A stretch of DNA of 64,000 nucleotides from JALYUM01 sp036688685 (lineage in GTDB: Bacteria > Pseudomonadota > Gammaproteobacteria > Burkholderiales > Burkholderiaceae_D), in NCBI RefSeq assembly GCF_036688685.1, contig NZ_JAQQPS010000008.1, forward strand, positions 124,001 through 188,000, read 5' to 3'. Positions 52,838-61,676 of the stretch are shown here, piece by piece (the first letter of the stretch is position 1; each line of letters begins with the position of its first letter). Below the pieces are notes generated by a model. It did no database searches. It was not told where the DNA came from and was given only the letters and a program-made list of their open reading frames with translations. The position numbers and the translations under genes were made by a program.

Positions 52838-53037
52838 GGCATGATGAACTTGCTCAGTTGCTCGCCCCCTTGAGCGGCATGACGGCCAGCCTGTCGCATA
52901 TCGTCGGCAAGGTGGCCAAATGCCGCCATGGTCGAACAAGCCATGTCGGCCTCCAGCGAGGTGAATGACCGGGCCGTTCATCTGGGGAACTGGTCGCGCA
53001 TTTCAACTGGCATGCGCGGGAGTTGCTGGCGTTGTAA
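52838..53037 (+). pseudogene. chemoreceptor gene remnant fused to a copy of the recN 3' end
   Basis: Bases about 52846-52920 translate to DELAQLLAPLSGMTASLSHI and VGKV, matching the HAMP/linker of the intact chemoreceptor at 59938 (DEIGQLLTALNSMTASLAQI). From about 52919 the sequence jumps to its C-terminal tail (NAAMVEQAMSASSEVNDRAV, then after a frame change LVAHF). The signalling hairpin between is deleted. Directly after LVAHF, 53011-53037 reads HARELLAL and stop, the recN C-terminus (22 of 27 bases identical to 51295-51321). This is decayed sequence with at least one frameshift and no working product. Confidence 0.7.
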
Positions 53038-53078
53038 GGTGCCGCTATGCACGTGGTCATGCCTTGTGCCAGACTACC

Positions 53079-53121
53079 CATGCCATGCCATGCCATGCCA
53101 TGCACAGGCACAGGCACAGGC
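53079..53121. repeat. short tandem repeats (CATGC)5 and (ACAGGC)3
   Basis: Five perfect CATGC units (53079-53103) run directly into three perfect ACAGGC units (53104-53121), ending 9 bases before the stop codon of the minus-strand DUF4438 gene. This is a microsatellite-like tract in the gap after the chemoreceptor remnant. Confidence 0.85.
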
Positions 53122-53130
53122 ACCAAGCGA

Positions 53131-54150
53131 TTATTTCGCGCCCACGCGCGACCTGACCGGCGCAGCCATGCGTTGCTGCGTGCGCGCGCGGCCGTGGATG
53201 GGCAAGTAGCGCCGCGCCGGCCCGAGGTGGCGCAAGCCATATACCTCGGCCAGGTTGGCCTGCGCCCCATGCACAGGCCGCAACACCCTGGCCGGTCCCG
53301 TGAGCAAGGGCGCCAATCCAGGACCATGCCCAGCCACCGTGCTGTCGCCGTGGACGATGACGCCCACAGTCACGTGGCCGCGCCGGTAATGTCCACCGAA
53401 CGCCATGTCGACGTCCACGACCGCGACCAGGTCGCCGAAGCGCAAACTGTCGAGCCGGTAGCGCTGGCGCGTGCCGGGGTCGGATAACTGGATATCGTAG
53501 TCGCCACGGCACCCGGTATTTTTGCCAAGGCCCGAGCCCATCAGTGCACCGGGCACCAGGTGCGTGACGGGCACCTGCAACTGTCCGCCATGTGCATGCA
53601 GTCCCCAGCGCTGCAGCAGGCCGGGCGACGCGTTGAGCACGGTGATATCGGGATGGTCGGGCAGCGCCAGGCCGAGGCCATGGCTGACGATCTGGATGCG
53701 GTCGCCGATGCACAGGCGCCGCAGTATTCCCGGCGCAAAATCGACCAGCACATGGTTGATGCCGCCATGCTTGCCGGTGACGCGCCCGACGCTGCCCAGG
53801 CACGGGCCGCTGATGACGCGTGCACGGTTGCCAATACAGGCATAGGCAAGCAGCGCATTGTTGGGTCCGTCGCGCGGTCCCACCACCTCGCGGCCATTGT
53901 TGTGCAAGGCCACGCCAGGCTCGATGTGATCGCCCGCCAGGCCGACGCAGCGGTCGCCGATGCGGTGGTTCAGGACGATCCCGCCCGTGCCCGGCAAGAT
54001 ACGCGGCACGCCGTCGTTGCCGATGCGGTAAGGATTGGCCTGGCCGATCGGATGGGCGATCTGGCCGGCCACCGCCACGATGGCGAGGTCGCCCAGGTTC
54101 ATGCGCGGGCCGTGGCCCATCGGGTGCAGGCCGTTGGTGCTGGTGGACAT
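53131..54150 (-). CDS. DUF4438 protein
   Basis: A 339-aa protein matching the DUF4438 pattern: NPYRIGNDGVPRILPGTGGI, DHIEPGVALHN, then repeated beta/glycine-rich segments (SGPCLGSVGRVTGKHGGINH, IGDRIQIVSHGLGLALPDHP, FGDLVAVVDVDMAFGG, HGDSTVAGHGPGLAPLL). No signal peptide. The function of the family is unknown. ATG 54150 is used; the longer upstream frame overlaps the preceding gene. It is the last gene of a five-gene minus-strand operon. Confidence 0.8.
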   Translation of the reverse strand: MSTSTNGLHPMGHGPRMNLGDLAIVAVAGQIAHPIGQANPYRIGNDGVPRILPGTGGIVLNHRIGDRCVGLAGDHIEPGVALHNNGREVVGPRDGPNNALLAYACIGNRARVISGPCLGSVGRVTGKHGGINHVLVDFAPGILRRLCIGDRIQIVSHGLGLALPDHPDITVLNASPGLLQRWGLHAHGGQLQVPVTHLVPGALMGSGLGKNTGCRGDYDIQLSDPGTRQRYRLDSLRFGDLVAVVDVDMAFGGHYRRGHVTVGVIVHGDSTVAGHGPGLAPLLTGPARVLRPVHGAQANLAEVYGLRHLGPARRYLPIHGRARTQQRMAAPVRSRVGAK

Positions 54151-54164
54151 GGCACGTATCCCGA

Positions 54165-55253
54165 TCAGGCGGCCATGGACTGCTTGCCCAGCACGCTGCG
54201 CAGTGCCGGCGTCACGCCCGGGAAGCCGCGTCCTTCCGGGGTGGTGCGGTAGGCGGCGATCCAGGCCTCGGCATGGGCGCCCATCGGGCGGATGACCGAC
54301 TGGAACAGGACGGGATCGATGGACGTTTTGAAGTCGTTGTCGGCGACGAATTGCAGGATGCGCCGGCCGCTCTCGGCCATCTTGGCGCGCTGCGAGAGGT
54401 CGGCGCCGCCGCCCAGGTGGCGGTTGACAACGGCCTCGACCACATCCCATTTTGTGTTGGCATCGAACGCCTTTTTGATGTCGGGTGTATCCAGCAGTTT
54501 GAGCACGGTACGCAAATAGTGCCCGGTTTCCATCGCCAGTGAAAAAATATTGCCATACGTTGAACGGTCGAGCGCATAGGACAAGTCGAGGCCGAGGCGC
54601 TGCACCGTGGCGACACTGCCGAACGGACGCTGGTCGATCAATTGCCCGCCGCGAATCACTTCGCCGATCATGAGGTCGCGGAAGTATTGCGCCACGGCCA
54701 CCATGAAGCCCACGAGCAGGCGCTGGAAGCCGGTGTTGATGATGGTGCCTGGCGGCGGCACGGCGTTGCCATAATTGAAGGCGCGACGGTAGGCCAGCAT
54801 GCGGTCGCGCAGCTTGTAGCGCAGGGGTTGCCATTTTTCCAGCAGGTACAAGCCGCGCGCACCGGGCCCGCGCTGGATCCGCATGGTGCCGGCCCGGAAC
54901 ATACGCAGCAGGACCTCTACAACCTGGAAGACCCGCATGCGTTCGTGCTGGTAGATGAAAAACAGCTCGGCGGCAGCATGCCCCTGGCTGGGATTTTTGG
55001 AATCGTCGAAATCGGGCTGGATGTGCGGGTACGAAATCTGGTCGAACTCGACCGCGCCCCGGGCGCCCATGCCCAGCATGTCAATGAAGGCGTCGCCTGC
55101 GTTGCCGTCAGCGGCCTTGCCGAGCAGTTCAGCAAAGCGGTCTTCGAATTGCTGTTCATAGGGTTGCCGCTCGGCTGGCGCCATGTCCGTGAGCTGCTCC
55201 TGCAGGAAGGTTTCCCACAGCCGCTGGATGGTTTCGGTGGTCTGGAAGGTCAT
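54165..55253 (-). CDS. hypothetical protein, 362 aa (operon gene 4)
   Basis: I do not recognise the family. It is a 362-aa, mainly helical soluble protein, starting MTFQTTETIQRLWETFLQEQ. The middle has hydrophobic helices (FQRLLVGFMVAVAQYFRDLM) that are amphipathic rather than clearly transmembrane. It ends RGFPGVTPALRSVLGKQSM. It begins 2 bases after the stop of the 631-aa gene and ends 14 bases before the DUF4438 start, so all are probably translated from one message. Codon use looks like the host's. Confidence 0.7.
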   Translation of the reverse strand: MTFQTTETIQRLWETFLQEQLTDMAPAERQPYEQQFEDRFAELLGKAADGNAGDAFIDMLGMGARGAVEFDQISYPHIQPDFDDSKNPSQGHAAAELFFIYQHERMRVFQVVEVLLRMFRAGTMRIQRGPGARGLYLLEKWQPLRYKLRDRMLAYRRAFNYGNAVPPPGTIINTGFQRLLVGFMVAVAQYFRDLMIGEVIRGGQLIDQRPFGSVATVQRLGLDLSYALDRSTYGNIFSLAMETGHYLRTVLKLLDTPDIKKAFDANTKWDVVEAVVNRHLGGGADLSQRAKMAESGRRILQFVADNDFKTSIDPVLFQSVIRPMGAHAEAWIAAYRTTPEGRGFPGVTPALRSVLGKQSMAA

Positions 55254-55255
55254 CG

Positions 55256-57151
55256 CTATTCTCCGGCAGGATGAGGTGGATGGTCAGCCGCTTGACTGGC
55301 CGATGCCTTTTTTTTGCCCTGCGCATAACCGTTTCCTGGCGGTGGCGTGCCGCCGTTCGGCAGGCGTCTCTCCAGCACGTCGCGGATATTGTTGAGCGCA
55401 TTTTCGACGGTGCTTGGCACGACAGGCACCGCTTCGACGAGTTCGGCCGGTTTGCTGCCCACCAGCGCCAGCGCGGCGTTGTACACGTCGGTCAGGATGT
55501 CGATAAAGATGGACAAGAGGCGGGTCGTGGACATTTGTCCGACCACCTCGAACAGCTTCTGGTCAGCCTGTTGCAGCAACTGGATTTCCTGGACCAGCAT
55601 GGCAACGTTCCAGGGATGTTCGTCGTGCGGACCATGCGGTTTGTGGTCAAACGCGGCTTCATACGTGTTCACGCTAGCGTTGTCCCAGAAACCGCTGAAA
55701 CCGTTTGCGGTCGTCGACAAGGCCAACGGCGGGCGCAGCAGGCAGGCCGCCTCGCCCAGCAGGCGGATCAGTTCTTGCGCGGGTGGATTGCCGTCGTTGA
55801 GGTAATCCCTGGCCGCCTGCAGCACGAAGCTGTAGGCGGAGGCCCGGGCTTCGGGAATGCCAAGGTCCTTCGCGCCGATGCAATACAGATCGATTGCGCG
55901 ATCGATGGAATACAGCATCTGGTCGCCGAGCATCTGTGCCTCGGGCTGGCCGGTGAGGCCGTCGCATTCAAAGGCGATGGCGCCGCGGATGATCACGAGT
56001 TGCATCAGGCGGCTGTCGGCCTTGCCGGCTTGCGCAGAGCCGTACAGGCCGTAGAACAGCACCGCTGGCCGGGCCACGCGCAGCAGGCGTGCGCCGCCGG
56101 CCGGCGCGAAACCGTCGACGAAGGCCAGCAGCGCGTCCTGGAACGCCACCAGCGGCGGCGCCGGTGGGGTGATCACGCTGACCGTCAACTGTACGAAGCG
56201 TTTGAACCGGTTCAGGTGGCCCCAGGCCGTCGCGCCCAGGGCGCGCAAGCCCGACGCCGCACCGTTGCCGGCCAGCTGGATCAGCTCATCCATGACACGG
56301 GCAAGTTCATTTTCCATCAGCAGCGCACGCAGTTCGCCATGGCCTTGCGCTTCGAACATCAGGAACAACTGGCGATACGCATCGATGCCGCGCGACCAGT
56401 CGTTTGGCGCGAATGCTTCCTGCGCCGCACCGGTGAGGTTGCGCAGCGCGTTAAGCGCCACGTCGCGCCGCGTCTGCAGATCGGAAAACGGCGACTGCAA
56501 CAGGTAACGCCCGCCCGCCATGCCGGTATTGGCAAGCGCTTCGCCCATCAAGACGAGGATGAGCGCCGAGATTTCGTCGAGGCTCTGGCCGAGATTGCGG
56601 TATTCGGCGCTGAGCGACGGCGTGAGCGCGCCCAGCATGCGCGCGCCGCGCGCATAGTCACCCAGCTGGCGCCGCATCGCAAAGGCGATGTCGCGGCTGC
56701 GCGTATCCATGCCGCGCCGGGCCGTGTCGAGTCCTTGCATGATGGCTGAATTGATGGCCTGGGTCCAGCCTTCGAGTTCCGGCGTGATGTCCTTGGTGAG
56801 GTTGCTGCTCGTTAAGGTGCGCAAATCCCTGGCGACGTCGTCGCTTGCCTGCGCCAGGTCGAGGCTGGTGGCGCCTTCCTGCACCGGCAGCGCCGTGCTG
56901 GCCGGCTGCGCCGGCAGGTAGGGCAAGCCTTGCGCTTCCTGGGCCATGGCGCGGGCGCGTGGGTCGTCGCGGTAACGGTTCATGAGCGCCTGCGCCACCT
57001 CGGCTGCGTCGTTCGGGTCGCCAACTTTCAGTTCGCGCCGGATCAGGTTGTCGAGCGCGGCGCGGGCGCCGCCAATGCTGCGTCCGCCGACGCTGCGGAA
57101 GGTGGGCCCGGTGGAACCGGCAGGCGCAGCGGGAATGAGTGAATTGGGCAT
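55256..57151 (-). CDS. hypothetical protein, 631 aa (operon gene 3)
   Basis: I do not recognise the family. A 631-aa, alanine/leucine-rich, mostly helical protein. The N-terminal 100 residues look flexible (MPNSLIPAAPAGSTGPTFRS), followed by a helical body (AINSAIMQGLDTARRGMDTR, LGQSLDEISALILVLMGEAL) and a Pro/Gly/Lys-rich tail (GYAQGKKKASASQAADHPPH). No signal peptide and no convincing membrane helix. The ATG 57151 is the first start after the preceding gene. The length and helical content suggest a scaffold, but that is only an impression. Confidence 0.7.
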   Translation of the reverse strand: MPNSLIPAAPAGSTGPTFRSVGGRSIGGARAALDNLIRRELKVGDPNDAAEVAQALMNRYRDDPRARAMAQEAQGLPYLPAQPASTALPVQEGATSLDLAQASDDVARDLRTLTSSNLTKDITPELEGWTQAINSAIMQGLDTARRGMDTRSRDIAFAMRRQLGDYARGARMLGALTPSLSAEYRNLGQSLDEISALILVLMGEALANTGMAGGRYLLQSPFSDLQTRRDVALNALRNLTGAAQEAFAPNDWSRGIDAYRQLFLMFEAQGHGELRALLMENELARVMDELIQLAGNGAASGLRALGATAWGHLNRFKRFVQLTVSVITPPAPPLVAFQDALLAFVDGFAPAGGARLLRVARPAVLFYGLYGSAQAGKADSRLMQLVIIRGAIAFECDGLTGQPEAQMLGDQMLYSIDRAIDLYCIGAKDLGIPEARASAYSFVLQAARDYLNDGNPPAQELIRLLGEAACLLRPPLALSTTANGFSGFWDNASVNTYEAAFDHKPHGPHDEHPWNVAMLVQEIQLLQQADQKLFEVVGQMSTTRLLSIFIDILTDVYNAALALVGSKPAELVEAVPVVPSTVENALNNIRDVLERRLPNGGTPPPGNGYAQGKKKASASQAADHPPHPAGE

Positions 57152-57183
57152 GATGGTCCTTGTGTCTGGATTGGACTGTCGGT

Positions 57184-58491
57184 TCAGTGAAAAAGTGCCG
57201 CAGGTGCGGGGCGGGCGGGGCGGGCGGGGAGGGCGCGTGGGTCGGGCGCGGCCAGTTCGGTCATCATGCCGACCAGCTGGCGCGACAGCGCCCGGGGCGC
57301 GATTTTTCCCGACGCCAGCGCGTAAGCACCCGCACTGACCAGGAAGCGCGGCGGCAATTGCACGCGCTCGGCCTGCCCCTGCATCAGCAAACGGGCACCG
57401 GCGATGATGGCCTCGTGGTCGGCGGCGTGAAACGGGATCACGTCCACCAGTGCCCGCTGCGCCAGGTTGCGCCGGGTCTGGAACGCGATCTCGTCGACCA
57501 CCTGGGCAATGACGCGCTCGGGTTTGTCGAGCAAGGCGACCGGCAGCCGGTGTCCGCGCGCCGGGTTGTAGAGCGTGCGCCACACCCGCGCCAGGCGCGT
57601 CGCATTCTCGGCGAAGCCAAGCCGGCGCAGCATTTCGGCGAGCATCAGCACACGCAGATAGCCGGTCGGGTGGGCGCTGCCTGGCCGGTAGGTGAGCACG
57701 CGCGGTGCCGGATGCAGCAGGAATTCGGCCATGCCCCAGGCCGCCGCCGGCCCGCCGAGCAAGATTGCGGCCAGGTCGGCAAAGATTTCTTTGTGCCAGC
57801 GTCCGTAGACACTGGCCAGCACCGGCCTGGCGTGCGCACCGAGAATGCGCTGTACCACGGCTTGCCGGTTTTCTTGCCAGACGCCGAGGTCAGCTTGCAG
57901 GTTGTGAGCGACTTCATGCAGGAAGACGGCTTGCCAGGGATGGTCGCGGTCCCAGGGAATGCGGATCAGTGGAAACGGGTTCGGTTCGCCCAGCAGGCGG
58001 TTGAGTGTGACGCCGCGCCGCATGGTTGCCGGCGAGTAGCCGTGTTCCATGTAACAAAAGGGCTTGATGAGGCGTGCGTCGAACATGTTTGGGTCGGCTT
58101 GCCGGACGGCGGCATAGCAGTCGATGGCGATGGAATCGTGCGCCGCCAGCACCGGGGCGAAGCTGGAGCCGCGTTGCGCAAAGACTTCAAAAAACAGGCC
58201 GAAGGCCCGGCGCGCGCGGTCGATTTCGCGCTCGACCAGGGCCACGTCGACCAGCGCGCGTTGCAGCGGCGCGCGCGCCCAGGTGCCGGCCAGGCGGACG
58301 AAGCGACGCTCGATGTTGGCGTCGATTGCGCCCAGGCGCCGGTTGGCGGCGGCGAAGTGGGTGGGCGAAGGCGCGTAGCGCATATCCTGCGCACGCAGTC
58401 CGATGGTGCGCGGCGTGATGCGGACCAGGCGCCGCATCCGCGCCGCGAGACCGCGGATACGTACCTGGATGAACCTGCGCGCGAGCTGCAT
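57184..58491 (-). CDS. putative HExxH zinc metallopeptidase (operon gene 2)
   Basis: A 435-aa protein with a basic N-terminus (MQLARRFIQVRIRGLAARMR) and a gluzincin-like site: FLHEVAHNLQADLG (H-E-V-A-H), followed about 40 residues later by WHKEIFADLAAILLGGP, whose glutamate/aspartate could be the third zinc ligand. No signal peptide is seen. The family is unknown to me. A peptidase acting on an operon partner or on a delivered substrate is a reasonable guess. It lies 14 bases after the acidic/basic gene. Confidence 0.72.
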   Translation of the reverse strand: MQLARRFIQVRIRGLAARMRRLVRITPRTIGLRAQDMRYAPSPTHFAAANRRLGAIDANIERRFVRLAGTWARAPLQRALVDVALVEREIDRARRAFGLFFEVFAQRGSSFAPVLAAHDSIAIDCYAAVRQADPNMFDARLIKPFCYMEHGYSPATMRRGVTLNRLLGEPNPFPLIRIPWDRDHPWQAVFLHEVAHNLQADLGVWQENRQAVVQRILGAHARPVLASVYGRWHKEIFADLAAILLGGPAAAWGMAEFLLHPAPRVLTYRPGSAHPTGYLRVLMLAEMLRRLGFAENATRLARVWRTLYNPARGHRLPVALLDKPERVIAQVVDEIAFQTRRNLAQRALVDVIPFHAADHEAIIAGARLLMQGQAERVQLPPRFLVSAGAYALASGKIAPRALSRQLVGMMTELAAPDPRALPARPARPAPAALFH

Positions 58492-58505
58492 GGCGGCACC
58501 CGCAT

Positions 58506-59468
58506 TTAGCGGTTGCTGATGATGATCGTCACAGTCCCCGCACCACGCAGGACGATGCGGCGCGTTCCCGGCCCGGCGTACGGATACGCGCCAGCGCGGG
58601 AGGTGGCGCCGCGCCGGCCGGCCGTGGTCAGCGGTCGTGCCAGCCGTTGCAGCGCGTTCGGTGTTTGTGCCACTCGCTGCACGGCGCGGCGTACGGCGCG
58701 CGGCACGCCGCGCTGGGGCATCTGGCGTGCGCGTACGGCACGCTGGGCCGTTTGCAGGATACGGGCGGTTGCCCGCGCCGCCGGCGCGCCTTGCTGGCGC
58801 ACCAGTGCACGCGTGGCCTGGGTGACCCCGCGCACCAGCTGGCGCCGCGCCGCCACCGGCATGCGCGCGACCTGCGGCATTGTGCGCCGCAGCGTCATGC
58901 CGGCAATGAGGGGCGCAGCGGCGTCGATCGCGTCGTCGTCATATTCGTCGACCAATTGATCGATGGCCTCGAATTCATCGGCGCCATCGGCCAGCAAGCG
59001 TCCTGCAACCGACGCGATACGGCTCAGTGCCTGGGCCTGCGGCAAGGGAATGTGGCGCAGGATCGGGGCCGCCACGCGCGCGACCTGGCCGACGCGCCGG
59101 CCCACTGCCTGGGCGCCGCGCGCAATGCGGCGCAGGCGACGCATGAATTCGTCGGCGTCGTCTTCTTCGAGCGCATCGGCCACGGCATCCTCGAAGGACA
59201 GGGCGTCGGATTCGCCGGAAGCGGCATCGACGTCGTCAAAGCCGGCAAACAGGTCGTCGTAGGCATCGTCGGCGGTGTCGTCGAAGTCGTCGGCGGCGTA
59301 CGCGCGGGCCTCCGGCCTGCCGCCGCCGGCGCTGAACTCATCGGCCTCGTCGCCGGCGTCCCACTGATCGGCGCCATCCTCGCCCGCGTCGAACCCGGAC
59401 TGGGCCGGACCCTCGCCACCGTCGGACAACATGTCTTTCATCATGTCTGCTTCAAAACGATCACTCAT
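58506..59468 (-). CDS. hypothetical protein with acidic N-terminus and basic C-terminus (operon gene 1)
   Basis: A 320-aa protein of striking charge polarity. Residues 1-105 are Asp/Glu/Ala-rich and probably disordered (FDDTADDAYDDLFAGFDDVD), while residues 110-305 are Arg/Ala/Gln-rich helices (FMRRLRRIARGAQAVGRRVG, RAVRRAVQRVAQTPNALQRL). It ends with a short strand-like RRIVLRGAGTVTIIISNR. Such proteins can bind nucleic acid or neutralise themselves until cleaved. No family recognised. It is the first gene of the operon; the 469-bp region upstream should hold its promoter. Confidence 0.68.
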   Translation of the reverse strand: MSDRFEADMMKDMLSDGGEGPAQSGFDAGEDGADQWDAGDEADEFSAGGGRPEARAYAADDFDDTADDAYDDLFAGFDDVDAASGESDALSFEDAVADALEEDDADEFMRRLRRIARGAQAVGRRVGQVARVAAPILRHIPLPQAQALSRIASVAGRLLADGADEFEAIDQLVDEYDDDAIDAAAPLIAGMTLRRTMPQVARMPVAARRQLVRGVTQATRALVRQQGAPAARATARILQTAQRAVRARQMPQRGVPRAVRRAVQRVAQTPNALQRLARPLTTAGRRGATSRAGAYPYAGPGTRRIVLRGAGTVTIIISNR

Positions 59469-59937
59469 GCGATTCTCCCGATAGTGTCAAACGTGCGATT
59501 GCCGCACAGACCGTGCCGCCACGAAAAGTGCGGTACTTGGGCGTTCCGGCGTCTTGCGCTGCGTCGCTCTGTGTTTGAATATATCGAGTCGAAATGAAGC
59601 GTGTTTGATATCGGTCTATCAAAAGTCGGCACTAAATTCCGGGTTTTGGTGTCGTGCGGCGCTTTCACGCCATATCGGCACCTACCTGTTTGGTAGCGGC
59701 CACGCGGACCACCGAAGTGAGCAGACTAACAACAGGTCTTCAAGCTTGGTATTGACAGTGGGTAGGATTGATCGCATTCTTGATCACAAGTGCGTCTGCA
59801 TTTCGCATCGTGTCCACGCAGCCTGGGCCGGTGCGCGACATTTTTCACCCTTTCTCCTCGCTCTATCGATGCCTCGCTGCCGTCAGGCGAGTTGGCCCTG
59901 CGCGGTGCCTGTTTTCATGATCTGAACTGGAACGTCG
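59469..59937. other. divergent intergenic region without a recognisable gene
   Basis: 469 bases between the start of the five-gene operon (leftward) and the chemoreceptor (rightward). It is visibly lower in GC than the flanks. A TTGACA at 59752-59757 could be a -35 box for the chemoreceptor, but the -10 candidate 17 bases later (CATTCT) is poor. No tRNA, repeat or terminator is visible. Confidence 0.5.
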
Positions 59938-61551
59938 ATGCAAGTGGGACACTGGAAGATTGCCACCAAATTGATGGTGGGTTTTGGGTTCGTGATCGTG
60001 CTGTTGTTATGTGTCGTGGGGGTCGGACTGAACCGCCTTGGCACTGTGGGTGGATTAACCCAGAAAGTCATCGAGACCGATTGGGCCAAGGCAGAAGCGG
60101 CGGCCAGCATCGCTGCGACCACGCGTGCCAATGCTGCGCTGACGATGCAGTTGTTCATCGCCAGTGACGCGAGCGCGCGGGCGGCGATCCTGGCCCAGGT
60201 GGAATCGAACAAGAAGACGATCAGCACGGCACTCGAGACGCTCCAGAAACTCGTCGCCCTGCCCGAGGGCAAGCGCATGCTTGCGACAATCCTGGAACGG
60301 CGCAAGGCCTATGTCCAGTCGTTCACGCGGGTTGCCAAGCTGATCGGCGAGGAGCGGCGCGACGATGCCGTCGCGCTGGTGCACCGGGAAACCCTGCCCG
60401 CGCTGGAGCAACTCCAGGCGTCAATCAGCGAACTGAACGTGTTGCAAACGACCGTGGCGCATCGCAGCGGCGCGGAGGTGCTGGACAACATCGGCATGGC
60501 GCGCATGCTCATGCTGGCGCTGGGCGGCGCGGCGCTGTTGGCCGGGATCGCGTCTGCCTGGATGGCCAGCCGTGCGATCACGGTACCGATCCAGCGTGCC
60601 ATCGATCTGGCCGAGCAGGTGGCCGCTGGCGACTTGAGCGGCCATGTCGACGTCGACTCGAAGGATGAAATTGGCCAGTTGCTCACCGCCTTGAACAGCA
60701 TGACGGCGAGCCTGGCGCAGATCGTCGGCCAGGTGCGCACAGGTACCGGCGTGATCGCGACTGCCTCCAGCCAGATTGCGGCCGGCAATATGGACCTGTC
60801 GTCCCGCACCGAAGAACAAGCCAGTGCACTGGAGGAAACCGCATCCTCGATGGAGGAAATGAGCGCCACGGTGAAGGAAAACGTCCAGCATCTACGCGAC
60901 GCGTCGGCACATTCCGCGCAGGCTTCCGGGATGGCCGAACGCGGAGGCGAACTGGTCCGGGAAGTGGTGCGCACGATGGGGGCGATCAATGGTTCCTCGC
61001 GCAGGATCGTCGACATCATCGGCGTCATCGATGGCATTGCGTTCCAGACGAATATTCTGGCCCTGAATGCTGCCGTGGAAGCAGCCCGGGCCGGGGAGCA
61101 GGGGCGCGGCTTCGCCGTGGTGGCGTCGGAAGTGCGTAACCTGGCCCAGCGCTCGGCGCAGGCTGCGCGTGAAATCAAGCAGCTGATCGAAAGCTCGGTC
61201 GGCGACGTGGCCGAGGGATCCCGGCTGGTAGGTCAGGCGGGCGGCACGATGGAGCAACTGGTTGACAGCGTGCGCAAGGTCGCCGTGATCGTGGGCCAGA
61301 TTAATGCGGCAAACCTTGAACAGAGCATCGGCCTCGAGCAGATCAATCTTGCCATCACTGCGATGGACCTGGTGACGCAGCAAAATGCCGCCATGGTCGA
61401 AGAGGCGGCGTCCGCTGCCAGCGAGATGAGCGCTCAGGCCATTCATCTCGAAGGTGTTGTCGCCCATTTCACATTGGATGCAGCGGTCGCGCCGGTGCCG
61501 CAGCGCGCAAGGCCGGCGCTGGCATTCACGCCCGGGCACAGATTGCACTGA
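59938..61551 (+). CDS. methyl-accepting chemotaxis protein
   Basis: A 537-aa transmembrane chemoreceptor. TM1 is at about residues 11-32 (LMVGFGFVIVLLLCVVGVGL), a periplasmic four-helix-bundle ligand domain spans 33-190, TM2 is at about 190-210, then HAMP. The cytoplasmic signalling helix pair contains the conserved hairpin IDGIAFQTNILALNAAVEAA / RAGEQGRGFAVVASEVRNLA. There is no C-terminal NWETF-type pentapeptide. The ligand is unknown. A decayed relative is at 52838-53010. Confidence 0.93.
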   Translation: MQVGHWKIATKLMVGFGFVIVLLLCVVGVGLNRLGTVGGLTQKVIETDWAKAEAAASIAATTRANAALTMQLFIASDASARAAILAQVESNKKTISTALETLQKLVALPEGKRMLATILERRKAYVQSFTRVAKLIGEERRDDAVALVHRETLPALEQLQASISELNVLQTTVAHRSGAEVLDNIGMARMLMLALGGAALLAGIASAWMASRAITVPIQRAIDLAEQVAAGDLSGHVDVDSKDEIGQLLTALNSMTASLAQIVGQVRTGTGVIATASSQIAAGNMDLSSRTEEQASALEETASSMEEMSATVKENVQHLRDASAHSAQASGMAERGGELVREVVRTMGAINGSSRRIVDIIGVIDGIAFQTNILALNAAVEAARAGEQGRGFAVVASEVRNLAQRSAQAAREIKQLIESSVGDVAEGSRLVGQAGGTMEQLVDSVRKVAVIVGQINAANLEQSIGLEQINLAITAMDLVTQQNAAMVEEAASAASEMSAQAIHLEGVVAHFTLDAAVAPVPQRARPALAFTPGHRLH

Positions 61552-61676
61552 CCGCAAGCGACGGGCCGCGTGTGTGGTTGACCTGTCGTATTGGCGCACG
61601 GACAGCCCAAATAGGTGTTTGCAAACAATAGTGGACTTTATAATGGCAAGTTCCTATCTTCACTGTCACCCTTCCG

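Noticed and set aside
52723..52944. N-terminal extension of the flavoprotein oxidase
   Set aside because: It reads antisense through the chemoreceptor remnant; the family start and ribosome site are at 52722.
53079..53121. Possible CRISPR array
   Set aside because: The repeats are 5-6 bp and contiguous, without spacers.
61619..61644. Full sigma-70 promoter before hemH
   Set aside because: TATAAT is good, but TTGCAA is only 14 bases upstream and no better -35 is present, so only the -10 is mentioned.
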